Of a stretch of 64,000 bases of DNA, positions 21,732 through 31,112 are shown one piece after another. Origin of the DNA: Streptomyces flavotricini (GTDB taxonomy: Bacteria > Actinomycetota > Actinomycetes > Streptomycetales > Streptomycetaceae); contig NZ_JAINUL010000001.1 of NCBI RefSeq assembly GCF_020639365.1, forward strand, positions 3,237,223 through 3,301,222. Direction: 5' to 3'. The notes beneath the pieces are model-generated. The model saw nothing but the letters and a program-made list of their open reading frames with translations. It searched no databases and had not been told where the DNA came from. Numbering within the stretch: position 1 is the stretch's first letter; every line of letters starts with the position of its first letter. The position numbers and the translations under genes are program-made.

Positions 21732-22811
21732 TCAGTGCGCGGACGCCAGCTTGGCGGCCGAGTCCGCGTCGACGCAGGCCTGGATCATCGGATCGAGGTC
21801 GCCGTCGAGCACCTGGTCCAAGTTGTACGCCTTGAAGCCCGTCCGGTGGTCCGAGATCCGGTTTTCCGGGAAGTTGTACGTACGGATCTTCTCGGAGCGG
21901 TCCACGGAGCGCACCTGGCTGCGGCGCACGTCGGAGGCCTCCTGCTCGGCGGCTTCCTGGGCGGCGGCCAGCAGGCGCGACCGCAGGATGCGCATCGCCT
22001 GCTCCTTGTTCTGGAGCTGGCTCTTCTCGTTCTGGCAGGAGGCGACCACGCCGGTCGGCACGTGCGTGATGCGCACGGCCGAGTCGGTGGTGTTGACGGA
22101 CTGGCCGCCGGGGCCCGACGAGCGGTACACGTCGATGCGGAGGTCGTTCGGGTTGATCTCGACCTCGACCTCCTCGGCCTCCGGGGTGACGAGCACGCCG
22201 GCGGCGGAGGTGTGGATGCGGCCCTGGGACTCGGTGGCCGGAACGCGCTGGACGCGGTGCACGCCGCCCTCGTACTTCAGGCGGGCCCAGACGCCCTGGC
22301 CGGGCTCGGTGGCCCCGTTGCCGCCCTTGGTGCGGACGGAGACCTGGACGTCCTTGTAGCCGCCGAGCTCGGACTCGGTGGCGTCGATGATCTCGGTCTT
22401 CCAGCCCACGCGCTCGGCGTAGCGCAGGTACATGCGCAGCAGGTCGCCGGCGAACAGGGCCGACTCGTCGCCGCCCGCGCCCGCCTTGACCTCGAGGAGC
22501 ACGTCCTTGTCGTCGCTGGGGTCGCGCGGGACCAGCAGCAGGCGGAGCTTCTCGGTGAGCTCCTCGCGCTGCGCGGTCAGCTCCTTCACCTCGGCCACGA
22601 AGTCGGGGTCGTCGGCCGCGAACTCCTTCGCCGTCTCGATGTCCTCGGCGGACTGCTTCCAGGCACGGAAGGTCGCGACGATCGGGGTCAGCTCCGCGTA
22701 GCGCTTGTTGAGCTTGCGCGCGTTGGCCTGATCCGAGTGGACCGAAGGGTCGGCGAGCTTCTTCTCAAGATCGGCGTGCTCGCCGACCAGTTCCTCGACC
22801 GCCTCGAACAT
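21732..22811 (-). CDS. prfA: Peptide chain release factor 1
   Basis: The 359-residue factor reads UAA and UAG stop codons and triggers peptide release. Present are the codon-recognition tripeptide PAT in [17 protein letters not shown] and the catalytic GGQ in [20 protein letters not shown]. The start is the ATG at 22809-22811 ([18 protein letters not shown]). It lies between rpmE and prmC. Confidence 0.97.
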   Translation of the reverse strand: MFEAVEELVGEHADLEKKLADPSVHSDQANARKLNKRYAELTPIVATFRAWKQSAEDIETAKEFAADDPDFVAEVKELTAQREELTEKLRLLLVPRDPSDDKDVLLEVKAGAGGDESALFAGDLLRMYLRYAERVGWKTEIIDATESELGGYKDVQVSVRTKGGNGATEPGQGVWARLKYEGGVHRVQRVPATESQGRIHTSAAGVLVTPEAEEVEVEINPNDLRIDVYRSSGPGGQSVNTTDSAVRITHVPTGVVASCQNEKSQLQNKEQAMRILRSRLLAAAQEAAEQEASDVRRSQVRSVDRSEKIRTYNFPENRISDHRTGFKAYNLDQVLDGDLDPMIQACVDADSAAKLASAH

Positions 22812-22860
22812 CGGGGGCTCCTGGTGTGAAAAGTACGAAAAAGGGCTGCGGGACGACAAA

Positions 22861-22913
22861 GGCGCCGGTCCGGCTGCCCCCGTGTGGACAGGGTGCAGCC
22901 GGAGTCCGGCGCC
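22861..22913 (-). terminator. Hairpin after rpmE
   Basis: GGCGCCGG (22861-22868) pairs with CCGGCGCC (22906-22913), and CGGCTGC (22871-22877) with GCAGCCG (22895-22901). The hairpin lies between the rpmE stop and prfA and would reduce read-through into prfA. Confidence 0.75.
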
Positions 22914-22922
22914 GGGGGCTCG

Positions 22923-23141
22923 CTACTTCGAGCCGGCAGCCTTGCCGAAGCGGGCCTCGAAGCGGGCGACACGGCCACCGGTGTCGAGGATCTTCTGCTT
23001 GCCCGTGTAGAACGGGTGGCACTCGGAGCAGACCTCGGCACGGATGGTGCCCTCGGTCAGGGTGCTACGGGTGGTGAACGACGCGCCACAGGTGCAGCTG
23101 ACCTGGGTCTCGACGTACTCGGGGTGAACATCGCGCTTCAA
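22923..23141 (-). CDS. rpmE: 50S ribosomal protein L31, zinc-binding form
   Basis: The 72-residue protein has four Cys in the zinc-ribbon pattern (CTC near the N-terminus and CSEC in [14 protein letters not shown]), the C+ type of L31. Family knowledge: bacteria with a C- paralogue swap it in under zinc limitation. The start is the ATG-equivalent TTG/ATG at 23139-23141 preceded by an AGGAGA-like site. It is followed by a hairpin and prfA. Confidence 0.95.
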   Translation of the reverse strand: MKRDVHPEYVETQVSCTCGASFTTRSTLTEGTIRAEVCSECHPFYTGKQKILDTGGRVARFEARFGKAAGSK

Positions 23142-23217
23142 GGTGTCTCCTAGATTCGGGAGGGCGCCGGGTCGCAGGGGCCGAATTGCGCACTGCGTGA
23201 ACCGGGGCCGACAGACC

Positions 23218-23245
23218 AGTCTGCCAGGACCGGGCTGCCTGTCAA
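23218..23245 (-). promoter_or_regulatory. Candidate rpmE promoter
   Basis: On the minus strand a consensus -35 TTGACA (23240-23245) is followed after 16 bp by CAGACT (23218-23223), about 75 bp upstream of rpmE. This is a hexamer match only; the start site is not known. Confidence 0.4.
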
Positions 23246-23331
23246 AATTCTGAGGACGCCTGCTTCAACGAGAGGGGTCCGGCGTCTATTCCGCTCCCCC
23301 GCGGAAGGCGCCTGAGCAGGCATTTTGCGAG

Positions 23332-24432
23332 TCACTGCACGATCTGACCGGCGGTGCCCTTGTCACCCATGGAGTTCGCGGTGGCCTCGGCGGGCACCGG
23401 CTGCTCGGTCAGCAGGGCGTCCCAGACCATCTTGGACTCCTTGACCAGCGGGGCGACCCGGTCTGCGTCACGGGGGTCCGGGCCCACGGGCAGGGTGATC
23501 ATCTTCATGTCCTGGGCATCGATGCCCTGGAGGCTCTGCGCGAAGCCCATCAGGGACTTCACGTCGCCGAGCGACTTGTCGGTGGTGAGCGCCTTGGTGC
23601 CGGTGTCGGCGAGGTCGAGCAGCCGCTTTGGGTTGTCGAAGACTCCGATGCCCTTGACCTGCTTGATCAGGGCCTTCATGAACGCCTGCTGCAGCTGTAT
23701 TCGGCCCAGGTCGGAGCCGTCGCCGACGGTCTTGCGGGTCCGTACGAGGCCGAGGGCCTGCTCGCCGTTGAGCTTGTTGGGGCCGACCGGGAGGTCGAGG
23801 TGGCTTCCGTAGTCCTTGATCGGCTTGTTGGTGGTCACCTCGACGCCGCCGAGGTTGTCGATGATCTTCTTGAACCCCGTGAAGTCGACCTCGACGTAGT
23901 GGTCCATGCGGATCCCCGACATCTTCTCGACGGTCTTGACCGCGCAGGCGGCCCCGCCGATGGTGAACGACTCGTTGAACTGGGAGCGCGAGCTGCCGCG
24001 GTCGGTCTTGCCGTTGCCCAGCGTGCAGGCCGGCCGGTTGACCATGGTGTCGCGCGGTATCGAGACGACCGTGGCCTTCTTGTGGCCCTCGTAGAGGTGG
24101 ACGATCATCGCGGTGTCGGAGCGGGCCGAGCCGCCGTCGTCCGGCCCGTACTCGGAATTGGCGCCGCCGCGGGAGTCGGAGCCGAGGACGAGGATGTCCA
24201 TCGAGCCGTTGTCCACGTTCTGCGGGCGGTCGGTGCCGAGCGCCTGGTCGATGTCGACCGTCTTGAGGTTCCCGTTCAGGTGGAAGTAGAACCAGCCGAG
24301 ACCCGCCCCGCCCAGCAGGACCACGCCCGCGGCACTCCACGCGGCGATGACCAGGGCCCTGCGGCGCTTCGGCGGTTTCCGTCGGCGCCGGCTCGCGGCA
24401 CGCCCGCCGCCGCCCCTGCTGTCCTCGCTCAT
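23332..24432 (-). CDS. LytR-CpsA-Psr (LCP) family wall-polymer transferase
   Basis: A 366-residue membrane-anchored protein. LCP enzymes transfer teichoic acids or other glycopolymers from undecaprenyl carriers to peptidoglycan outside the cell. A basic N-terminus (SRRRRKPPKRRR) and one transmembrane helix (~28-50) precede the LCP domain. Its motifs are ILVLGSDSRGG, RSDTAMIVHL, VVSIPRDTMV, DFTGFKKIIDNLGGVEV and LGLVRTRKTVGDGSDLGRIQLQ (part). The start is the ATG at 24430-24432. The WecA-like gene 6 kb away could supply the lipid-linked polymer, but that link is inference. Confidence 0.92.
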   Translation of the reverse strand: MSEDSRGGGGRAASRRRRKPPKRRRALVIAAWSAAGVVLLGGAGLGWFYFHLNGNLKTVDIDQALGTDRPQNVDNGSMDILVLGSDSRGGANSEYGPDDGGSARSDTAMIVHLYEGHKKATVVSIPRDTMVNRPACTLGNGKTDRGSSRSQFNESFTIGGAACAVKTVEKMSGIRMDHYVEVDFTGFKKIIDNLGGVEVTTNKPIKDYGSHLDLPVGPNKLNGEQALGLVRTRKTVGDGSDLGRIQLQQAFMKALIKQVKGIGVFDNPKRLLDLADTGTKALTTDKSLGDVKSLMGFAQSLQGIDAQDMKMITLPVGPDPRDADRVAPLVKESKMVWDALLTEQPVPAEATANSMGDKGTAGQIVQ

Positions 24433-24751
24433 GTTCTCCTCAGTCCCGAGTACGTTCCCTCTGACACAGACGGACGAATGCCGTCCAGGGTTCCACGGCC
24501 GGAAGGCACCTCCTGCGGGGGCCCTACGGCGGCCGGGACGGGACGAACGGCCCGTCCGCCGCCGGGCACACCCCCGCCCACCTGCGGTTTTTCAGAGGCA
24601 CGTACCGCGCGGCGGGAAGGTTCACGCGAACGACGGGTGTGTCGAAGCTCGCACCCGCGCACCACGCGGGTGCCGCCGACGCAGGACCGCCCCCACCGCG
24701 GCTGCGGTGGGGGCGGTCCTGGTGTGCCGTGTACGGCGACGGATCGACGGA
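24433..24751. other. rho-LCP intergenic region
   Basis: The 319-bp gap holds the rho terminator at its right side and must contain the LCP promoter on the left. No other gene or structured element was seen. Confidence 0.4.
24683..24720 (-). terminator. rho terminator
   Basis: A perfect 17-bp GC-rich stem (24683-24699 with 24704-24720) and a 4-nt loop sit 32 bp after the rho stop. It is an intrinsic hairpin without a long U-tract, usual in Streptomyces. Confidence 0.85.
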
Positions 24752-26860
24752 TCAGTCGTCGTTCTTGCCCGACGGGGTCGTCTTGGCGATCTGCATCAGG
24801 AACTCGGCGTTCGACTTCGTCTGCTTCATCTTGTCGAGGAGCAGCTCGATGGCCTGCTGCGAGTCGAGCGCGTGCAGCACCCGGCGCAGCTTCCAGACGA
24901 TGGCGAGCTCCTCGCTGTTGAGGAGGATCTCCTCCTTGCGCGTGCCCGACGGGTCGACGTCGACGGCCGGGAAGATGCGCTTGTCGGCGAGCTTCCGGTC
25001 GAGCTTGAGCTCCATGTTGCCGGTGCCCTTGAACTCCTCGAAGATCACCTCGTCCATGCGCGAGCCGGTGTCGACCAGCGCGGTGGCCAGGATGGTCAGC
25101 GAGCCGCCGTCCTCGATGTTGCGCGCGGCACCGAAGAAGCGCTTCGGCGGGTACAGCGCGGTCGAGTCGACACCACCGGACAGGATGCGGCCGGAGGCGG
25201 GCGCCGCGAGGTTGTACGCGCGGCCCAGACGGGTGATGGAGTCCAGCAGGACGACCACGTCGTGACCCAGCTCGACGAGGCGCTTGGCGCGCTCGATGGC
25301 CAGCTCGGCGACGGTGGTGTGGTCCTCGGCCGGACGGTCGAAGGTCGAGGAGATGACCTCGCCCTTGACCGACCGCTGCATGTCGGTGACCTCTTCCGGA
25401 CGCTCGTCGACCAGGACGACCATCAGGTGGCACTCGGGGTTGTTGGTGGTGATCGCGTTGGCGATCGCCTGCATGATCATGGTCTTGCCGGTCTTCGGCG
25501 GGGCCACGATCAGGCCTCGCTGGCCCTTTCCGATCGGCGACACGAGGTCGATGATGCGGGTCGTCAGCACGCCCGGGTCGGTCTCCAGGCGGAGCCGGTC
25601 CTGCGGGTAGAGCGGGGTCAGCTTCTGGAACTCCGGGCGGCCGCGGCCGGATTCGGGCGCCATGCCGTTCACCGAGTCCAGACGCACGAGGGCGTTGAAC
25701 TTCTCGCGGCGCTCGCCGTCCTTGGGCTGGCGCACGGCACCGGTGGTGTGGTCGCCCTTGCGCAGGCCGGCCTTGCGGACCTGTGCGAGGGAGACGTACA
25801 CGTCGTTCGGGCCGGGCAGGTAGCCCGAGGTCCGGATGAACGCGTAGTTGTCGAGGATGTCGAGGATGCCCGCCACGGGGATCAGGACGTCGTCGTCGGC
25901 GACCTGCGGCTCGCTCGGCGCGAACTCGTCGCGGCCGCGACGGCCACGGCGGTCGCGGTAGCGGCCGCGACGGCCGCGACGACCGCCCTCGTCGTCGAAG
26001 TCGTCCTCGGGACCGTTGCCCTGGGGACCCTGACGGTCCTGGCGGCCCTGCTGCTGGCGGTCCTGGCGGCCGCCCTGCTGCTGGCGGTCCTGCTGCTGGC
26101 GGTCCTGGCGGTCACCGCGGCCGCCGCCCTGACCCTGACCACCCTGGCCGCCGCCCTGACCCTGACCACCCTGGCCCTGGCCCTGGGCGCCCTGGCCCTG
26201 GTCGTCGGTCTTGGCGCCGCGGTCGCGGCGGTCGCGCCGGCCGTCGCCGCGCTCCGCACGGTCACCGCGGTCGCGGCGGTCGCGCCGGCCGCGGCCCTCG
26301 CCCTCCTGGGCGGGCGCGGAGACGGCGGTGGCGGCCTCGGCCTTGGCGTCGGCCGGAGCGGTCGCGATGACGGTCTCGGTCTTGGCCTCGACCTGCACGG
26401 CGGCGGGGGCCGTGGTCTCCGGGCTGCCGGAGGGGGCCGTGGCCCGACGGCGGCGGCGCTCGCCGGCCGGCGCGTCGTCGGAAGCCGGCTGGCCCGGGAT
26501 CTCGATCTGCGCCTGCGCGGCGGGCTTCTCGGCGGGCGCCTCTGCGGCGGCCTCGCCCGTACGGGCCTTGCTGGTGGCGCGGCGCTTCGGCTTGGCCTCG
26601 GCGGCGTCGGCGGCGGGAGCCGCGGCCTTCGGGGCACTGCTTCCCGCCTGCGCCTCCTTGATGACCTCGATCAGCTGGCTCTTGCGCATCCGCGCGGTGC
26701 CCCTGATGCCGAGGCCCGACGCGACCTGCTGGAGCTCGGCCAGGACCATGCCCTCGAGGCCGGTGCCGGAGCGGCGACGCTTGGGGGCGGCGCCCGCGGC
26801 GGGGGCACTGGTGTCGACAGTGGTGTCGGCAGCGCCCATCAGATCGGTGGTGTCGCTCAC
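24752..26860 (-). CDS. rho: Transcription termination factor Rho with long RGG/Q-rich insert
   Basis: A 702-residue hexameric RNA helicase that terminates transcription. The N-terminal Rho_N motif ([20 protein letters not shown]) is followed by ~250 residues of low-complexity Ala/Glu, then Arg/Asp, then Gly/Gln repeats (GQGQGG, DRQQQ). The RNA-binding OSB domain begins near [25 protein letters not shown] (part). The ATPase core has Walker [11 protein letters not shown], Walker [11 protein letters not shown], and Q- and R-loop motifs. E. coli Rho is 419 residues. Such inserts are known in high-GC actinobacterial Rho and are thought to increase RNA affinity. The start is the GTG at 26858-26860, behind GGAAGGA. 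Confidence 0.95.
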   Translation of the reverse strand: MSDTTDLMGAADTTVDTSAPAAGAAPKRRRSGTGLEGMVLAELQQVASGLGIRGTARMRKSQLIEVIKEAQAGSSAPKAAAPAADAAEAKPKRRATSKARTGEAAAEAPAEKPAAQAQIEIPGQPASDDAPAGERRRRRATAPSGSPETTAPAAVQVEAKTETVIATAPADAKAEAATAVSAPAQEGEGRGRRDRRDRGDRAERGDGRRDRRDRGAKTDDQGQGAQGQGQGGQGQGGGQGGQGQGGGRGDRQDRQQQDRQQQGGRQDRQQQGRQDRQGPQGNGPEDDFDDEGGRRGRRGRYRDRRGRRGRDEFAPSEPQVADDDVLIPVAGILDILDNYAFIRTSGYLPGPNDVYVSLAQVRKAGLRKGDHTTGAVRQPKDGERREKFNALVRLDSVNGMAPESGRGRPEFQKLTPLYPQDRLRLETDPGVLTTRIIDLVSPIGKGQRGLIVAPPKTGKTMIMQAIANAITTNNPECHLMVVLVDERPEEVTDMQRSVKGEVISSTFDRPAEDHTTVAELAIERAKRLVELGHDVVVLLDSITRLGRAYNLAAPASGRILSGGVDSTALYPPKRFFGAARNIEDGGSLTILATALVDTGSRMDEVIFEEFKGTGNMELKLDRKLADKRIFPAVDVDPSGTRKEEILLNSEELAIVWKLRRVLHALDSQQAIELLLDKMKQTKSNAEFLMQIAKTTPSGKNDD

Positions 26861-27292
26861 GAAGGGTCCTTCCCTGGAGCGGACGTCGGCCTGTCTGGCT
26901 CGGCGACCGGTTGTGCTGTCCGACAACGGTCCATGGCTTGATGGGTCATGGCCCGCGGCCGGGGCGGTGGTCCGCCGAAAGAGGAACGGCGGAGAGAAAC
27001 GTGCATGGGTGGTTCCGGCGAGAAGCCCCCGAGCTGGAAGCGTGGGAATGTCACGCCGATTCCGGAGCGTGCTCGAAACTGCTGGAAGCGATCAAAGCAG
27101 TCGGGGAGGCTCCCGGAAGAAAGGTGGTCCCTGATGGGGACACTGAGCACCGAGCCATGGCGGCTTCGGCTGCGCACTTGAGACTAACACTACCGGATCC
27201 AACAGATATTCCCCCTCTCAATCACCGGCAATCGCGCCCACAGCGCGGGCGGCCTGCCCTGGCCGCCCGCCCCTGGCGGTCTGCCCTACGAC
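26861..27292. other. rho leader region
   Basis: The 432 bp between thrB and rho hold the thrB terminator and the rho promoter and leader. An open minus-strand frame at 26857-27177 shows no domain and looks spurious. No riboswitch was recognised; the length leaves room for an autoregulated leader. Confidence 0.35.
27245..27270 (-). terminator. thrB terminator
   Basis: A perfect 10-bp GC stem (27245-27254 with 27261-27270) and a 6-nt loop lie 23 bp beyond the thrB stop. Confidence 0.7.
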
Positions 27293-28219
27293 CTAGCCGC
27301 CCTGGGTTCCCAGCGGCAGGACGCTCGCGCCCGCGGCGTCGAGGGCGAGCCGGTTCGCCGCCCACCCTTCGCCCGCGAGCTGCGCGACCTTGTCGGCCGC
27401 GCCGTTGTCGACCAGCGCGAGGACCGTGGGGCCCGCGCCGGAGATGACCGCGGGGATGCCGTCCGCCCGCAGCCGGTTGACGAGTGCCACGCTCTCGGGC
27501 ATCGCCGGGGACCGGTACTCCTGGTGGAGCCGGTCTTCGGTGGCCGGCAGCAGCAACTCGGGACGCCTGGTCAGGGCTTCGACGAGCAGGGCCGCGCGAC
27601 CCGCGTTGACGGCCGCGTCCACGTGCGGGACGTTGCGCGGCAGCAGGCCGCGCGCGGTCTCCGTCAGGACCGGCTTGGAGGGGACGAAGACCACCGGAAC
27701 GATGGAATCGGCGGGCTCCATGCGGATGGCCTTGGCGCTGCCGCCGTCCATCCAGGCGAGGGTGAATCCGCCGAGGAGACAGGCGGCGACGTTGTCGGGG
27801 TGGCCCTCGATCTCGGTGGCCAGTTCGAGCAGGGCCGCGTCGTCCAGCTTGGCCTCTCCGCCTATGGTCACCGCGCGGGCGGCGACGATGCCGGCGCAGA
27901 TGGCGGCGGAGGAGGACCCGAGGCCGCGGCCGTGCGGGATGCGGTTGGCGCAGACGACCTCGAGGCCGCGCGGCTGCCCGCCCAGCAGGTCGAAGGCGGT
28001 GCGCATGGAGCGTACGAGCAGGTGGCTCTCGTCCCGCGGGAGGGTGTCGGCGCCCTCGCCCGCGATGTCGATGTTCAGGCCGGAGTCGGCCACCCGGACG
28101 ACGACGTCGTCGTAGAGCCCCAGGGCCAGGCCGAGGGCGTCGAAGCCCGGGCCGAGGTTGGCACTGCTGGCGGGGACGCGCACCCGTACGGCGGCGGCGC
28201 GGAACGCTGGACCGGCCAT
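27293..28219 (-). CDS. thrB: Homoserine kinase
   Basis: A 308-residue GHMP kinase that phosphorylates homoserine with ATP for threonine synthesis. It contains VRVPASSANLGPGFDALGLAL at the N-terminus, the GHMP ATP loop PHGRGLGSSSAAICAG, and the C-terminal AVISGAGPTVLAL. The start is the ATG at 28217-28219. The best ribosome-binding site (AAGGAG) is 12 nt away, rather far. It follows thrC but is separated by a strong hairpin and 344 bp, so it has at least partly independent expression. Confidence 0.95.
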   Translation of the reverse strand: MAGPAFRAAAVRVRVPASSANLGPGFDALGLALGLYDDVVVRVADSGLNIDIAGEGADTLPRDESHLLVRSMRTAFDLLGGQPRGLEVVCANRIPHGRGLGSSSAAICAGIVAARAVTIGGEAKLDDAALLELATEIEGHPDNVAACLLGGFTLAWMDGGSAKAIRMEPADSIVPVVFVPSKPVLTETARGLLPRNVPHVDAAVNAGRAALLVEALTRRPELLLPATEDRLHQEYRSPAMPESVALVNRLRADGIPAVISGAGPTVLALVDNGAADKVAQLAGEGWAANRLALDAAGASVLPLGTQGG

Positions 28220-28563
28220 CGTCCGATGACACTCCTTGTGACTGTGCGAGACGAGATCTTCGCTGGCTCGCTGTGAATGTACTGGAGAACGTACGACACC
28301 CGAAGGCCCACTGGGCAGCACCACGGTCATATGCGCGGTGGCGGATGTAAGTACAGCGTATCGAAGGAAGGTTCTCTCGCGACATAGGGCGCACAGGAGG
28401 CGCACGATGCGTGTCGATTCCTTCCGGTGGATTCCGGAGGACTCCACCGAACGCCCTTGGCTTTTGTGCCGTACGGCCCCAGTTGCCGGATTCCGGAAGC
28501 CTCCGGGAGGCATTCCGGAATCCGGCAACCGGGGTATCGCGGTCGAACCGTGGTGCGACCGGG
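28220..28563. other. thrC-thrB spacer
   Basis: The 344-bp spacer contains the thrC terminator and, probably, a thrB promoter. Several TTCCGG/CCGGAA motifs outside the hairpin (28427-28441) echo its stem. No ORF with domain content was found. Confidence 0.4.
28482..28529 (-). terminator. thrC terminator
   Basis: A perfect 17-bp stem (28482-28498 with 28513-28529) is capped by a small second stem (GCCTCC/GGAGGC). It lies 35 bp after the thrC stop, and CCCC/GGGG extends it at the base. Confidence 0.85.
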
Positions 28564-29634
28564 TCAGACCAGGCCGAGGCGGATGGCCGCGGCCTCCGCG
28601 TCCACCGGGACGGTGACCGGCTGCGGGGCGCCGGCGACGGCCCAGTCGGGGTCCTTGAGGCCGTTTCCGGTCACGGTGCACACGATCTTCTGGCCGGGGT
28701 CGACCAGGCCCAGCTCGGCGGCCTTGAGCAGGCCGGCCACGGACGCCGCCGAGGCCGGCTCGACGAAGACGCCCTCCTGCGCGGCCAACAGGCGGTAGGC
28801 GGCCAGGATCTGGCGGTCCGTCACCTCGTCGATGAAGCCGCCCGACTCGTCGCGCGCGGCGAGCGCGTAGTCCCACGAGGCCGGGTTGCCGATGCGGATC
28901 GCGGTGGCGATGGTGTGCGGTTCCTTGACGATCTCGCCGCGCACGATGGGGGCGGAACCTGAGGCCTGGAAACCCCACACACGGGGCGTACGGGAGGCCA
29001 GGCCGTCGGCCTTGTACTCCTTGAAGCCCTTCCAGTACGCGGTGATGTTGCCGGCGTTGCCGACGGGCAGCACGTGGACGTCGGGGGCGTCGCCGAGCGC
29101 GTCGACGATCTCGAACGCGGCCGTCTTCTGGCCCTCGATGCGCACCGGGTTCACGGAATTGACCAGCGCGACCGGGTAGTTGTCGGACAGGGCGCGGGCC
29201 AGGTCCAGGCAGTCGTCGAAGTTGCCGTCCACCTGGAGGATCTTGGCCCCGTGCACGAGCGCCTGGCCCATCTTGCCGAGCGCGATCTTGCCGCGGGGCA
29301 CGAGGACGGCCGAGACCATGCCGGCGCGCACCGCGTACGCGGCGGCCGAGGCCGAGGTGTTGCCCGTGGAGGCGCAGATGACGGCCTTGGCGCCCTCCTC
29401 CTTGGCCTTGGTGATCGCCATGGTCATGCCGCGGTCCTTGAAGGACCCGGTGGGGTTCGCCCCCTCGACCTTGAGGTGGACCTCGCAGCCGGTGCGCTCG
29501 GAGAGCACCTGCGCGGGGACGAGGGGAGTGCCACCCTCGCGGAGCGTGACCACGGGAGTCGTGTCCGTCACCGGCAGGCGGTCCCGGTACTCCTCGATGA
29601 TGCCGCGCCACTGGTGGGTGCGATTGCTGCTCAT
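28564..29634 (-). CDS. thrC: Threonine synthase
   Basis: The 356-residue PLP enzyme converts O-phosphohomoserine to threonine. The PLP Lys is in [18 protein letters not shown]. The phosphate-binding loop is [14 protein letters not shown], and [16 protein letters not shown] binds the cofactor. It is of the shorter class II/bacterial type. Only 6 bp separate it from the upstream hom stop, so the two are co-transcribed. Confidence 0.96.
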   Translation of the reverse strand: MSSNRTHQWRGIIEEYRDRLPVTDTTPVVTLREGGTPLVPAQVLSERTGCEVHLKVEGANPTGSFKDRGMTMAITKAKEEGAKAVICASTGNTSASAAAYAVRAGMVSAVLVPRGKIALGKMGQALVHGAKILQVDGNFDDCLDLARALSDNYPVALVNSVNPVRIEGQKTAAFEIVDALGDAPDVHVLPVGNAGNITAYWKGFKEYKADGLASRTPRVWGFQASGSAPIVRGEIVKEPHTIATAIRIGNPASWDYALAARDESGGFIDEVTDRQILAAYRLLAAQEGVFVEPASAASVAGLLKAAELGLVDPGQKIVCTVTGNGLKDPDWAVAGAPQPVTVPVDAEAAAIRLGLV

Positions 29635-29640
29635 GGGTCC

Positions 29641-30945
29641 TTACTCCCCTTCAACACGCATGATGCTGGCGACACCGCGCACGGTGTCCAGCTTCCGCAG
29701 TGCCTCGACGGTCCCGGAGAGGGCGGCGTCGGGCGCGCGGTGGGTGACGACGACGAGGGAGGCCTCATTGCCGACCCCGTCCGGACGTCCTTGCTGTCGT
29801 ACGGTATCGATGGAGACACCGTGCTCCGCGAACGTCGTCGCCACCTGGGCGAGGACGCCCGGCTTGTCGGCCACATCGAGGCTGATGTGGTACCGCGTGA
29901 CGACGTCGCCCATGGGGCTGACCGGCAGCTGGGTGTAGGCCGACTCGCCGGGCCCCGTTGCCTCGGCGAGCTTGTTGCGGCAGACGGCGACGAGGTCGCC
30001 GAGGACCGCCGACGCGGTCGGCGAACCGCCCGCGCCGGGCCCGTAGAACATGAGCCGCCCGGCGGCCTCCGCCTCGACGAAGACGGCGTTGTACGCCTCG
30101 CGGACGGAGGCGAGCGGGTGGGTCAGCGGGATCATCGCCGGGTGCACGCGGGCGGTGACGGAGGCGCCGTCGGCGGCCCGCTCCAGGATCGCGAGGAGCT
30201 TGATGGTGCAGCCCATGCGCTTGGCGGAGGCGAAGTCGGCGGCGCTGACCTCGGTCATGCCCTCGCGGTAGACGTCGTCGAGGCGGACCCGGGTGTGGAA
30301 GGCGATGCCGGCCAGGATCGCGGCCTTGGCGGCGGCGTCGTAGCCCTCGACGTCGGCGGTGGGGTCGGCCTCGGCGTACCCGAGGGCGGTGGCCTCGTCG
30401 AGCGCCTCCTGGTACCCGGCGCCGGTGGAGTCCATCTTGTCGAGGATGAAGTTCGTCGTGCCGTTGACGATGCCCATCACCCGGTTGATCTTGTCGCCGG
30501 CGAGGGACTCGCGCATCGGGCGGACCAGCGGGATGGCGCCGGCCACGGCGGCCTCGTAGTACAGGTCCAGACCGGCCTCCTCGGCCGCGGCGTGCAGCGC
30601 GGCGCCGTCCTGGGCGAGCAGCGCCTTGTTCGCCGAGACGACGGAGATGCCGTGCTCGAAGGCGGTGGTGATGAGGGTGCGGGCGGGCTCGATGCCGCCG
30701 ATGACCTCGATCGCGATGTCGATGTCACCGCGTTTGAGGAGGGCGGTCGCATCGGTGGTGACCAGGGCGGGGTCGATGCCCTCGCGGACCTTGGAGGGGC
30801 GGCGCACGGCCACGCCGGCGAGCTCGACGGGCGCGCCGATCCTCTGCGTGAGGTCGTCGGCGTGCGTCGTCATGATGCGCGCCACCTCTGAGCCGACCAC
30901 TCCACAGCCCAGCAGCGCCACCTTCAGCGGACGCGTACGCATCAT
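29641..30945 (-). CDS. hom: Homoserine dehydrogenase
   Basis: A 434-residue NAD(P)-dependent enzyme that reduces aspartate semialdehyde to homoserine. It has the Rossmann motif VALLGCGVVGSEVAR, the catalytic region YYEAAVAGAIPLVRPMRESLAGDK and GIVNGTTNFIL. A C-terminal ACT domain (YHISLDVADKPGVLAQVATTF) is the site of threonine feedback inhibition. The start is the first of two tandem ATGs (30943-30945). It forms an operon with thrC. Confidence 0.96.
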   Translation of the reverse strand: MMRTRPLKVALLGCGVVGSEVARIMTTHADDLTQRIGAPVELAGVAVRRPSKVREGIDPALVTTDATALLKRGDIDIAIEVIGGIEPARTLITTAFEHGISVVSANKALLAQDGAALHAAAEEAGLDLYYEAAVAGAIPLVRPMRESLAGDKINRVMGIVNGTTNFILDKMDSTGAGYQEALDEATALGYAEADPTADVEGYDAAAKAAILAGIAFHTRVRLDDVYREGMTEVSAADFASAKRMGCTIKLLAILERAADGASVTARVHPAMIPLTHPLASVREAYNAVFVEAEAAGRLMFYGPGAGGSPTASAVLGDLVAVCRNKLAEATGPGESAYTQLPVSPMGDVVTRYHISLDVADKPGVLAQVATTFAEHGVSIDTVRQQGRPDGVGNEASLVVVTHRAPDAALSGTVEALRKLDTVRGVASIMRVEGE

Positions 30946-31010
30946 TCGACCTACGCCTTTCGATCTTCCATCACCACTCGGCGCGCGGGTTGCGCGCCGG
31001 GTCTCAACCA

Positions 31011-31059
31011 GTCTCACTCAATGGACAGGACTTTCCATCCTCGGTCCATTGAGTGAGAC
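31011..31059 (-). terminator. 16-bp hairpin between lysA and hom
   Basis: A perfect inverted repeat GTCTCACTCAATGGAC / GTCCATTGAGTGAGAC (31011-31026 with 31044-31059) has a 17-nt loop. It is less GC-rich than the other hairpins here and lies between the lysA stop and the hom start. It could be a terminator or a regulator-binding palindrome for the hom-thrC operon. Confidence 0.6.
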
Positions 31060-31112
31060 ACCTATCGGCACCTATTTTGGGGGTATGGGGCCTTCCCCCA
31101 GAAATAACCGGA

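Noticed and set aside
26857..27177. 106-codon frame in the rho leader
   Set aside because: It overlaps the rho start and shows no domain or ribosome-binding site; possible leader peptide but not supportable.
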